The notes under the pieces were generated by a model, which made no database searches, had not been told where the DNA came from, and saw only the letters and a list, made by a program, of their open reading frames with translations. From contig CAJLRT010000071.1 of assembly GCA_905209135.1 (NCBI GenBank), forward strand, positions 1-6,257: a stretch of DNA of 6,257 bases. The letters are read 5' to 3'. The DNA is from an uncultured Eubacteriales bacterium. GTDB lineage: Bacteria > Bacillota > Clostridia > Oscillospirales > UMGS1783. Positions 1-6,114 of this stretch are shown piece by piece (position 1 is the stretch's first letter; each line of letters starts with the position of its first letter). Both the position numbers and the translations under genes were made by a program.

Positions 1-602
1 GCCACGGGCTTCTGCGGCTCCGCGCGCCGTCTGCGGGCGGCAGGAGCGGAAGCCGGCGCGGGCCGCTCCTGCATGAGCTTTTCACGCATGCGCCGTTCGT
101 ATTCCGCATAGTCTACCGCCTGTTCCTCCATATCCTCAAACACAACGGGGACCTCTGCGCCGAACTTCATTTTTATGTAGGATGCGATCCGTTTGTCGCA
201 CTGCATGCCCTGCAGGATCGCGCCGCCGGAAAACACGGTGCGGACTTTGAGCACGCCGCCGTCGTATGCCGCCGAGCCCTCGCAGTAGCCGCTGAGCACT
301 GGAATCTCCGCCTGCACTTCCTCCATCAGTTCGCCCAGGTAGGGACCGATCTCATCCGTCCGGCAGCAGGCCGTAACGCGTACTTCCTGCAGGCTGTAGG
401 CCTCCTGAATCGCCTGCTGCAGCTGCTGCCGGACGGACTTGTCCGGATAGGTTTCAAACAGCAGCGAAACCTTCATCCTGCGCTCGGCCCGGTTGTTGAG
501 CACCTGTACGACAAGCGTATTTTCAAGCAGCTCGTGCAGCGCGCCGTCGCGCGGGTATTTTGTAAATTCTTCAAAAAAATGACGCTGAAGGCTATTGTCC
601 AT
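1..602 (-). CDS. polC: DNA polymerase III alpha subunit, PolC type, N-terminal part (runs off left edge)
   Basis: This is the first 200 codons of an open frame that leaves the window at base 1 without a stop. In Bacillota, PolC is the replicative polymerase with a built-in 3'-5' exonuclease. Only the N-terminal region is present, so no OB-fold, PHP, exonuclease or polymerase motif can be seen. Residues 1-160 look like the poorly conserved PolC N-terminal domains: an amphipathic start (FFEEFTKYP), alternating strands and helices, and a conserved-looking stretch near 117-155 (GGVLKVRTVF, then KMKFGAEVPVVFED). A charged segment (160-180) leads into an Ala/Pro linker with four consecutive arginines at 190-193. 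The ATG is supported by GAGGAG six bases upstream. The call rests on weak sequence likeness plus strong synteny, since polC commonly follows ispG in Clostridia. The full protein is usually about 1,400 residues. Confidence 0.85.
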   Translation of the reverse strand, partial: MDNSLQRHFFEEFTKYPRDGALHELLENTLVVQVLNNRAERRMKVSLLFETYPDKSVRQQLQQAIQEAYSLQEVRVTACCRTDEIGPYLGELMEEVQAEIPVLSGYCEGSAAYDGGVLKVRTVFSGGAILQGMQCDKRIASYIKMKFGAEVPVVFEDMEEQAVDYAEYERRMREKLMQERPAPASAPAARRRRAEPQKPV

Positions 603-608
603 ATTTTA

Positions 609-614
609 CTCCTC
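609..614 (-). promoter_or_regulatory. Ribosome binding site of polC
   Basis: GAGGAG lies six bases before the ATG at 602-600. It fixes the polC start in the short gap after ispG and argues that polC is translated independently, not by coupling to ispG. Confidence 0.8.
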
Positions 615-626
615 GCCCACAAATGC

Positions 627-664
627 AGATGACCGAAGCCCTGATGGCGTCGGTCATTTTTCTT
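627..664 (+). terminator. Hairpin between ispG and polC, terminator-like only on the plus strand
   Basis: Arms ATGACCGA (629-636) and TCGGTCAT (650-657) pair perfectly. After one A/G mismatch, GCC (638-640) pairs with GGC (646-648) around a five-base loop. On the plus strand the right arm runs straight into TTTTTCTT (657-664), the form of an intrinsic terminator for rightward, antisense transcription. On the minus strand, the direction of the operon, the hairpin is preceded by the A-tract and followed by CTGCATTTGTGG, so it should not stop polC transcription. The T-tract reaches into the ispG stop codon. It could instead be an mRNA stability element in the ispG-polC spacer. Structure is read by eye; no folding energy was computed. 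Confidence 0.4.
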
Positions 665-1721
665 ATTCGTTCGCCGCGCCTGCCGCCAGGCTCTCTATTT
701 CCCGCAGCAGGATATCCACCGCATCCGACTCCGGGACCTTTTTCACGGGCCGGCCCCGCTTGAACAGAAGCAGCTCTCCGTCGCCGCCCGCAAGGCCGAT
801 GTCCGCCTCGCGCGCTTCGCCCGGCCCGTTGACCGCGCAGCCCATGATCGCAACTGTAATCGGCGCCTGCACGGAGGCCACGGCCCGCTCCACCCGCTGT
901 GCGAGCGCGATTAAGTCCACCTTGGTCCTGCCGCAGGTGGGGCAGGAGACGATCTCCACCCCCTCGCGGCGCAGGCCGCAAAAGCGCAGGATCTTTTTGG
1001 CGGCGTACACCTCCTGCACCGGGTCGGCCGTAAGCGAGACGCGGATCGTATCGCCGATGCCGTCGCACAGCAGGCTGCCGATGCCGATGCTGGATTTAAT
1101 CAGGCCGCTTTCCGCCGTGCCGGCCTCGGTTACGCCGAGATGCAGCGGATAGCCGCTCATATTGTGCAGGATGCGGTTGGCGCGGATCATCTCCGTCACA
1201 TCCGAGGCCTTGACGGAGAGCACAATGTCCGTAAACCCGTACTTTTCCAGCAGAGAAGCGCTGTAGACCGCGCTCTCGGCCAGCGCCTCGGCGCAGGGGC
1301 GGCCGTGGCGCGCCAGAATCGCCTTGTCCACCGAGCCGGAGTTCACGCCGACCCGGATGGGCACGCCCGCTTTTGCGCAGGCCTCCGCAACGGCGCGCAC
1401 ATGCGCCTCGCCGCCGATATTGCCCGGGTTGATCCGGATCTTGTCCGCCCCGGCCGCCACGCTCTCCAGCGCGAGCCGGTAGTCGAAGTGGATGTCGGCC
1501 ACAATGGGCATGCCGACGGCGGCCTTGAGGGCCGGGATGGTGCGCACCGACGCCGCGTCGGGCACGGCGATGCGCAGAATTTCGCAGCCGGCGGCCTCCA
1601 GGGTCCTCGCCTGCGCGACGCAGGCCCCGGCATCGGCCGACGGCGTGTTGAGCATACTCTGAACGGTGACCGGCCGGCCGCCGCCGATTTGGCGGGCGCC
1701 GACCCTGACTGCGCGCGTCAT
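663..1721 (-). CDS. ispG: 4-hydroxy-3-methylbut-2-enyl-diphosphate synthase (flavodoxin), IspG/GcpE
   Basis: IspG is the [4Fe-4S] enzyme of the MEP pathway that reductively opens methylerythritol cyclodiphosphate to HMBPP, the precursor of IPP and DMAPP, in the cytoplasm. The 352-residue protein has the bacterial two-domain layout: a TIM barrel (about 1-250) carrying VQSMLNT (19-25), ADIHFDYRLAL (75-85), RINPGNIG (96-103) and VSVKASDV-like LSVKASDV (168-175), then the Fe-S domain. The cluster ligands are visible: CPTCGR gives Cys260 and Cys263, GCAVNGPGE gives Cys295 and Glu302. The length is normal for clostridial IspG. The ATG directly follows the rseP TGA (TGAATG) with only a GGTGAG-like Shine-Dalgarno, so translation probably depends on ribosomes finishing rseP. 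All expected residues are present and the gene looks functional. Electron donors such as flavodoxin or ferredoxin are not encoded nearby. Confidence 0.98.
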   Translation of the reverse strand: MTRAVRVGARQIGGGRPVTVQSMLNTPSADAGACVAQARTLEAAGCEILRIAVPDAASVRTIPALKAAVGMPIVADIHFDYRLALESVAAGADKIRINPGNIGGEAHVRAVAEACAKAGVPIRVGVNSGSVDKAILARHGRPCAEALAESAVYSASLLEKYGFTDIVLSVKASDVTEMIRANRILHNMSGYPLHLGVTEAGTAESGLIKSSIGIGSLLCDGIGDTIRVSLTADPVQEVYAAKKILRFCGLRREGVEIVSCPTCGRTKVDLIALAQRVERAVASVQAPITVAIMGCAVNGPGEAREADIGLAGGDGELLLFKRGRPVKKVPESDAVDILLREIESLAAGAANE

Positions 1722-2774
1722 TCAGCTCACCACCCGTATGATATCGTTTACAAAGACGAACACGGTAAGCGCCATGAGCAGAATAAACCCGATCATGTGC
1801 ACAAGGCCCTCTTTCTGCGGCGGGATCGGCCTGCGGATCACCGCCTCTACCAGGATGAAGAAGATCCGGCCGCCATCGAGCGCAGGCAGGGGCAGCAGGT
1901 TGACGACGCCCAGGTTGACGGCGATGAGCGACACGATGTTCAGGACGGGTGTGATGCCGAACTGCACCGTCTCCTCGATCATGGCGGTAATGCCGACCGG
2001 GCCGGTCAGCTGGCTGATCCCGACTTTTCCGGTTACGAGATAGACGAGGGACACCCAGACCAGGCGCACCATGGACAGGCACTGCGTCAGGCTGTTTTTG
2101 AGAACTGTCCACACATTGACCGGCTCGACCTCCATATTGACGCCGAGCTTGTAGCCGCTTTCCGTTTTGATAAAGGGAACGTCGTCCAGCCGAACCCGCT
2201 CCCCGTCCCGCAGGACGGTGGCGGTCGTCGTTTCAGATTCGATATTGGAGATGGCAAAGTTGATATCGGTATAGTTCAGCGTCCCGTACCCGTCGAGCTT
2301 GACGATCGTATCGCCGGCCTGGAAAGCCGTCTGCTCCGGCAGCGATACCTCGCGGATGGTCCGCGTGACAAAACCGTCGGCGCCGCTCGTGCTGTACATA
2401 ATGATAATTAGCAGCAGGCCGAACAGTATATTCATCAGGGCGCCGGCGACAAGTATGCCGATGCGCGACAGCTTCGGCTTGTTGTTAAAGGCGCGCGCGC
2501 TGTCGCTCGCCTCGTCCTCCCCCTCCAGCCGGACAAAGCCGCCGATGGGAAAGAGCTTGATGGAGTACAGCGTGTATTTCCCCTGTTTTTTCCAAATAGT
2601 GGGCCCCATGCCGATGGCGAACTCCTGCACGTCCACGCCCGCTTTCCGGGCGGCGAGGAAGTGGCCGAGCTCGTGCACCAGAATGAGGATGCCGAACATG
2701 AAAACCGCGATGACAATGCTGATAAACGTGCTGATATCAATCCCTCCTATGTATCTGTTCCAGAACCAGCTCAC
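1722..2774 (-). CDS. rseP: RseP/RasP-family intramembrane site-2 zinc metalloprotease
   Basis: Family members cleave membrane-embedded substrates such as anti-sigma factors and leftover signal peptides within the bilayer. Numbered from the GTG at 2774 (350 residues), the zinc motif HELGH sits at 34-38 in the first membrane segment (about 15-34). LFPIGGFVRLEGED (74-87) is the conserved membrane-associated loop. A second membrane segment spans about 104-127, a single PDZ-like domain about 133-205, and the C-terminal segments contain NLLPLPALDGGR (292-303), whose Asp300 is the third zinc ligand. Segments at about 281-310 and 324-345 complete the core. The start is uncertain. GTG 2774 is the only standard codon before Met26, overlaps dxr by 38 bases and has only a weak AGGG upstream. 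A perfect AGGAGG at 2743-2748 points instead to ATC 2735-2733, giving a 337-residue protein whose N-terminus is nearer the family norm. The substrate is unknown. Confidence 0.96.
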   Translation of the reverse strand: MSWFWNRYIGGIDISTFISIVIAVFMFGILILVHELGHFLAARKAGVDVQEFAIGMGPTIWKKQGKYTLYSIKLFPIGGFVRLEGEDEASDSARAFNNKPKLSRIGILVAGALMNILFGLLLIIIMYSTSGADGFVTRTIREVSLPEQTAFQAGDTIVKLDGYGTLNYTDINFAISNIESETTTATVLRDGERVRLDDVPFIKTESGYKLGVNMEVEPVNVWTVLKNSLTQCLSMVRLVWVSLVYLVTGKVGISQLTGPVGITAMIEETVQFGITPVLNIVSLIAVNLGVVNLLPLPALDGGRIFFILVEAVIRRPIPPQKEGLVHMIGFILLMALTVFVFVNDIIRVVS

Positions 2775-3885
2775 GCGCGGCCCTGTCGGATTCCAGAATG
2801 CTGCCGAGCGCAGGGTTCTCTATAAAGTGAAACCGTTCATAGACGCGCTCCAGCAGTGAAAACAGCTCATAAAACCGGATTTCGCCCGCGAGCACGGCCT
2901 GCACGGCCTGTTCATTGGCGCCGTTGAGCATGGCGGGCATGTTCCCGCCCGCGGCGATCGCGCGCCGGCACAGCGGGATGGTGGTAAACACCTCTTCGTC
3001 GGGCCGGTCAAAGGTCAGCGCGGCCACCTGGGCCAGGTCGAGGCGCGCGGCCGGGCCGGGCGTGCGCTCGGGCCAGGAGAGCGCGTACTGGACCGGCATG
3101 CGCATATCGGGCACGCCGAGCTGCGCGAGAACCGAACCGTCGGTAAACTCCACCAGGGAGTGGACAATGCTCTGCCTGTGCACCAGAATGGATATTGCCT
3201 CGGGCCGGACGCGGAACAGGTGCACCGCCTCAATCAGTTCCAGCCCCTTGTTCATCATGGAGGCGCTGTCCACCGTAATTTTCGGGCCCATGCTCCAATT
3301 CGGATGGCGGAGCGCCTCGCGCAGCTCAACCGCGCGCAGCGCCTGCCGGTCATAGCCGAAAAAAGGGCCGCCCGACGCCGTGAGCAGGATCTGCCGCACA
3401 AACGCCTCCCCGCCCTGCATGCACTGCCAGACGGCGCTGTGCTCGCTGTCCACCGGCAAAAGGCGCACGCCCTTCTCGTCCGCCGCGCGCATGACAATAT
3501 CCCCGGCGGCGACCAGCGTCTCCTTGTTGGCGAGCGCAACGTTTTTCCCGGCGGCGATCGCAGCCAGGGTGGGACGCAGGCCGGCAATGCCGACAATGGC
3601 GTTGAGCACCACGTCCGCGCCGTCCAGGCCCGCCGCCTCGATCACGCCCTGCGGGCCGGCCAATACCCTGACCGGAAGATCCGCCACAAGCAGACGCAGC
3701 TCTTTTGCACTCCGTTCATCCGCCACGGCGGCGTATTCGGCCCCGAAGCGGCGCACTGCGTCCGCCAGCGCGCGGGCGTTGCGGCCGGCCGTCAGCGCAT
3801 AGGGCGCGTAACCGCACTGCGCGCACACGTCCAGCGCCTGCATGCCGACCGAGCCGGTCGCTCCGAGGATGGAGACTCTCTTCAT
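2737..3885 (-). CDS. dxr: 1-deoxy-D-xylulose 5-phosphate reductoisomerase
   Basis: Dxr (IspC) catalyses the NADPH-dependent rearrangement and reduction of DXP to 2-C-methyl-D-erythritol 4-phosphate, the first committed step of the MEP pathway; it is the target of fosmidomycin. The 382 residues match the usual length. The N-terminal Rossmann motif is ILGATGSVG (6-14), with Ala where most members have Ser. ALANKETLV (117-125) follows. Metal ligands are Asp146, Glu148 and Glu216. Substrate-binding residues are Ser147, Ser171 (SGGPFF), His194 (RHPNWSMG), Ser207, Asn212 and Lys213 (within VDSASMMNKGLE). GGNMPAMLNGANEQAV (313-328) belongs to the C-terminal helical domain. The ATG has an AGGGGGA Shine-Dalgarno a few bases upstream, 28 bases after the cdsA stop. 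The last codons carry an AGGAGG apparently serving rseP. Nothing suggests loss of function. Confidence 0.98.
   Translation of the reverse strand: MKRVSILGATGSVGMQALDVCAQCGYAPYALTAGRNARALADAVRRFGAEYAAVADERSAKELRLLVADLPVRVLAGPQGVIEAAGLDGADVVLNAIVGIAGLRPTLAAIAAGKNVALANKETLVAAGDIVMRAADEKGVRLLPVDSEHSAVWQCMQGGEAFVRQILLTASGGPFFGYDRQALRAVELREALRHPNWSMGPKITVDSASMMNKGLELIEAVHLFRVRPEAISILVHRQSIVHSLVEFTDGSVLAQLGVPDMRMPVQYALSWPERTPGPAARLDLAQVAALTFDRPDEEVFTTIPLCRRAIAAGGNMPAMLNGANEQAVQAVLAGEIRFYELFSLLERVYERFHFIENPALGSILESDRAARELVLEQIHRRD
2743..2748 (-). promoter_or_regulatory. Shine-Dalgarno inside the end of dxr, apparently for rseP
   Basis: AGGAGG is encoded by two adjacent AGG arginine codons in the last residues of dxr (His-Arg-Arg-Asp-stop). 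In the rseP frame the following codons are ATT (1 base away), GAT, then ATC (7 bases away). No ATG, GTG or TTG occurs in that frame until Met26, so this well-formed site has no standard start at a usual distance. It conflicts with the GTG at 2774, which lies upstream of it. Confidence 0.6.
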
Positions 3886-3913
3886 AGCTTCCCCCTGTTT
3901 GCCTGTAATTATT

Positions 3914-4723
3914 TTATAAGATCCCGATAAAACTCACATAGACGTATACGAACGGCGCGACAAAGAGCATGCTGTCGAACCGGTCGAGCACGCCGCCGTG
4001 CCCCGGCAGCAGCGTGCCGTAGTCCTTAATACCGTAGTTGCGCTTGAGCAGGGACATGCAGAGGTCGCCGAACTGCGCGACAATGCCCGCAAGCAGCCCG
4101 AGCAGGGCGATCTCTGGATAGCGGACCGGCAGGCCGTACACGGCGCCGAGCAGGCCGCCGAAGCCCCAGCACAGAAGCGCGGACGCGAGCACGCCGCACA
4201 CAAACCCCTCCACCGACTTTTTCGGGCTGAGATGGGGCGCGAGCTTGTGCCGGCCGAACAGGGAGCCCGCCAGATAGGCGACGGTATCCGTGCCGAAGCT
4301 GGCGAGCACGATGACAAGCAGATAGTACACCCCGTTTTCCAGCATGCTCAGATAACTGAGCGCGGACAGCAGGGCCGGGATCAGCAGCGCAATGAAAAAA
4401 ACGAACCACAGCCGGTCCAGCCGCTTTTTCTCATAAACGCGCATCAGCGACAGAAACAGGACGGAGGTGAACAGGAACAGCCCCGCCTCGGCGTAATAGA
4501 AGCGGGGAAACTCCAGATACGGAAAAGCGATGGCGATGAGTACGGACAGCGTCCGCAGCGCCCGGTAGCGCAGCAGGCCCGCGGCCCGGTACAGCTCATA
4601 GACCGCCATGGCCCCCAAAGCGGCGGCCACGGTGGCGACAACATAGGGCACCGCGGAAAAAATCAGCACCACGGCGGCTGCCAGCACGAGCGCAACGCCT
4701 GTGACAAATCGTTTCAGAAACAT
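3914..4723 (-). CDS. cdsA: Phosphatidate cytidylyltransferase (CDP-diacylglycerol synthase)
   Basis: CdsA is a polytopic membrane enzyme that joins CTP and phosphatidic acid into CDP-diacylglycerol, the branch point to phosphatidylglycerol, cardiolipin and phosphatidylethanolamine. From the ATG at 4723 the protein has 269 residues and about seven or eight hydrophobic segments. The family signature is at the C-terminal end: GDLCMSLLKRNYGIKD (219-234), then LPGHGGVLDRFDS (239-251) with the paired acidic residues Asp247 and Asp250. Earlier conserved pieces are FGTDTVAYLAG (143-153) and HLSPKKSVEG (164-173). A GTG six bases upstream (4729) overlaps the uppS stop and would add two residues, but GGGGGAG at 4731-4737 lies seven bases from the ATG and only one from the GTG, so I chose the ATG. 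It follows uppS with no real spacer, implying translational coupling. Confidence 0.97.
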   Translation of the reverse strand: MFLKRFVTGVALVLAAAVVLIFSAVPYVVATVAAALGAMAVYELYRAAGLLRYRALRTLSVLIAIAFPYLEFPRFYYAEAGLFLFTSVLFLSLMRVYEKKRLDRLWFVFFIALLIPALLSALSYLSMLENGVYYLLVIVLASFGTDTVAYLAGSLFGRHKLAPHLSPKKSVEGFVCGVLASALLCWGFGGLLGAVYGLPVRYPEIALLGLLAGIVAQFGDLCMSLLKRNYGIKDYGTLLPGHGGVLDRFDSMLFVAPFVYVYVSFIGIL

Positions 4724-4725
4724 GC

Positions 4726-5463
4726 TCACACTCCCCCAAACCGCCGGCTGCGGCGGTTATAGTCCGCGATCGCCCGGTCGAGATCCGCCGGCTTGAAATC
4801 CGGCCACAGCACGTCGGAGTACCAGAACTCCGCATACGCGCTCTGCCAGAGCAGGAAATTGGACAGGCGCTGCTCGCCGCTCGGCCGTATAATCAGGTCG
4901 GGGTCCGGCTGGCCGGCGGTATACAGGTACTGGGAAAACGCCTGCTCGTCAAAGGTTTCCGGGACCCGCCCTTTCAGCAGGCAGTCCATGGCGAAATCGC
5001 CCGCTGCGCGGACAATCTCCTGGCGGCCGCCGTAATTGATCGCGAGGTTGACGGTGATTCCCGTCATGTGTTCCGTCAGCAGTTCCGCCTTTGCCATCTT
5101 CTTAACAATATTCTCGGACAAAGCCGAAATATCACCGATGAACTTTAATTTCATATTATACTTTTCAAAATCGACGAGGATTTCGTCGAGGTACTCTTCG
5201 AACTGCCGCATGAGGGAGTCCACTTCCTCTTTCGGCCGGTTCCAGTTCTCCGTGGAAAAGGCATAAAACGTAACATATTCGACGCCGCGCGCATTGCAGT
5301 GGCGCACAATCGTGCGGAACGTCTTGCCGCCCTGGGCGTGCCCCATGAAACGCGGCAGGCCGCGCCTGGTCGCCCACCGGCCGTTGCCGTCCATGATAAT
5401 GCCGATATGCCGCGGCGCCTTTGCCGACGCTTCAGCCTTGTGTTTTTTTCTGAATAACCCCAT
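4726..5463 (-). CDS. uppS: Isoprenyl transferase, undecaprenyl diphosphate synthase
   Basis: This cis-prenyltransferase adds IPP units to farnesyl diphosphate to make the C55 lipid carrier used for peptidoglycan and other surface polymers. The 245-residue length is typical. Motifs appear in family order: HIGIIMDGNGRWA (19-31) with catalytic Asp25, GHAQGG (41-46) with His42, FYAFSTENWNRP (66-77), AINYGGRQEI (141-150), IIRPSGEQRLSNFLLWQ (191-207) and SAYAEFWY (208-215) with Glu212 as the likely magnesium ligand. RPSGE replaces the more common RTSGE or RTGGE and should be tolerated. A basic tail (residues 5-9) precedes the fold. The start ATG has only a GGGG stretch four bases upstream, a modest Shine-Dalgarno. 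It lies 96 bases after frr, the widest gap in the window, and ends within the cdsA start region. Its substrate IPP comes from the pathway containing Dxr and IspG. Confidence 0.98.
   Translation of the reverse strand: MGLFRKKHKAEASAKAPRHIGIIMDGNGRWATRRGLPRFMGHAQGGKTFRTIVRHCNARGVEYVTFYAFSTENWNRPKEEVDSLMRQFEEYLDEILVDFEKYNMKLKFIGDISALSENIVKKMAKAELLTEHMTGITVNLAINYGGRQEIVRAAGDFAMDCLLKGRVPETFDEQAFSQYLYTAGQPDPDLIIRPSGEQRLSNFLLWQSAYAEFWYSDVLWPDFKPADLDRAIADYNRRSRRFGGV
4731..4737 (-). promoter_or_regulatory. Ribosome binding site deciding the cdsA start
   Basis: GGGGGAG lies within the last codons of uppS. It is seven bases from ATG 4723-4721 but one base from the alternative GTG 4729-4727, which favours the ATG. 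Confidence 0.6.
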
Positions 5464-5504
5464 ACAACCCCGCCGTTTCGATAGAATTATGCTGCAACCG
5501 ATTC

Positions 5505-5535
5505 ACCCCGCAGACGCAAAAAACGCCTGCGGGGC
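5505..5535 (-). other. Strong GC-rich stem-loop in the frr-uppS spacer
   Basis: In the minus-strand transcript CCCCGCAG pairs with CTGCGGGG (5527-5534 with 5506-5513). A G-U pair and two further C-G pairs extend the stem to 11 pairs, closing a TTTTTTG loop; one more G-U is possible at the base. The run of T is in the loop, and the sequence after the stem (TGAATCGGTT) has no T-tract, so it is not a standard intrinsic terminator in either direction. It probably affects mRNA processing or stability, or partly attenuates expression between frr and the uppS-polC segment. Structure was read by eye, not folded by software. Confidence 0.5.
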
Positions 5536-5559
5536 CGTTCTCGTGCAGCTATAAAGTAT

Positions 5560-6114
5560 TTACACTTCACTAAGCTCTTTTTCTTTTTTCGCCGCGATAT
5601 CGTCGATCTTCTTCACGTACTTTTCCGTCAGCTCCTGCACGTCTTTTTCCATGTCTTTCAGGTCGTCCTCGGTGATCTCGCCCTTCTTTTTCTGGGCCTT
5701 GTACTTTTCAATCGCGTCCCGGCGGATCGAACGGATGGAGACTTTCGCCTGCTCCGCCATGGTGCCGACCTGCTTGATGAGTTCCTTGCGGCGCTCCTCT
5801 GTCAGCGGGGGGAACACCAGACGGATGACCTTGCCGTCGTTCGTGGGGTTGATGCCGAGGTCCGCCTGGTTGATCGCCTTTTCAATTTCGCGCAGGGTCG
5901 ATACGTCCCAGGGCTGAATCTGCAGCACGCGCGCCTCGGTCACCGAGATGGCCGCCATCTGGTTGATGGGCGTCTCCGTCCCGTAGTAGTCCACCCGCAC
6001 CTTGTCGAGCAGGCCGGGGTTTGCGCGGCCGGCGCGCACGACGGAATAGTTATGCTCCAAAACGCTCAGGGTCTTATCCATTTTCTCAGTCAGTTCCGGA
6101 TATGTGTCTTTCAT
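5560..6114 (-). CDS. frr: Ribosome recycling factor
   Basis: RRF works with EF-G to split the post-termination ribosome after release of the peptide, and is essential in most bacteria. At 184 residues it matches the family length of about 185. Domain I, a three-helix bundle, is made from about 1-29 and 105-184; the small domain II spans 30-104. Signature pieces are [20 protein letters not shown] (26-45), IQPWD (66-70), [24 protein letters not shown] (from 86) and [11 protein letters not shown] (129-139) with Arg132, a residue known to matter for ribosome binding. The Lys/Glu-rich C-terminal helix ends the protein. The ATG overlaps the pyrH stop as ATGA and has a perfect AGGAGG seven bases upstream, so it is both coupled to pyrH and well initiated, as fits an abundant factor. 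Confidence 0.99.
   Translation of the reverse strand: MKDTYPELTEKMDKTLSVLEHNYSVVRAGRANPGLLDKVRVDYYGTETPINQMAAISVTEARVLQIQPWDVSTLREIEKAINQADLGINPTNDGKVIRLVFPPLTEERRKELIKQVGTMAEQAKVSIRSIRRDAIEKYKAQKKKGEITEDDLKDMEKDVQELTEKYVKKIDDIAAKKEKELSEV

Noticed and set aside
408..432. Palindromic CTG/CAG-rich tract within polC
   Set aside because: It encodes a short glutamine-rich helix (RQQLQQA) and is explained by codon use; it is too short and irregular for a repeat element.
594..659. A 21-codon minus-strand frame starting at the ATG in the hairpin between ispG and polC (MTDAIRASVICICGRG...)
   Set aside because: It has no Shine-Dalgarno, overlaps the polC start out of frame, and its ATG is explained by the hairpin arm.
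1096..2112. A 338-codon minus-strand frame straddling the rseP-ispG junction
   Set aside because: It lies out of frame with two genes carrying complete catalytic motifs, and its composition (Arg, Gly, Pro, Ala) is that of a shifted GC-rich frame.
1140..2411. A 423-codon open frame on the plus strand, antisense to ispG and rseP
   Set aside because: It mirrors the sense codon phase of GC-rich genes, has no recognisable motif, is rich in Arg, His, Asp and Gln as expected of a shadow frame, and covers two clearly real genes.
3905..3945. AT-rich TATAAAAT on the minus strand at the end of cdsA, a possible -10 element for a dxr promoter
   Set aside because: No acceptable -35 hexamer at 16-18 bases and no extended -10; the sequence encodes the last cdsA residues and stop. 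An internal promoter cannot be excluded but is not supported.
5464..5559. Possible uppS promoter in the frr-uppS spacer (TTGCGT with CATAAT)
   Set aside because: The two hexamers are about 22 bases apart, too far for a housekeeping sigma factor, and the first overlaps the stem-loop.
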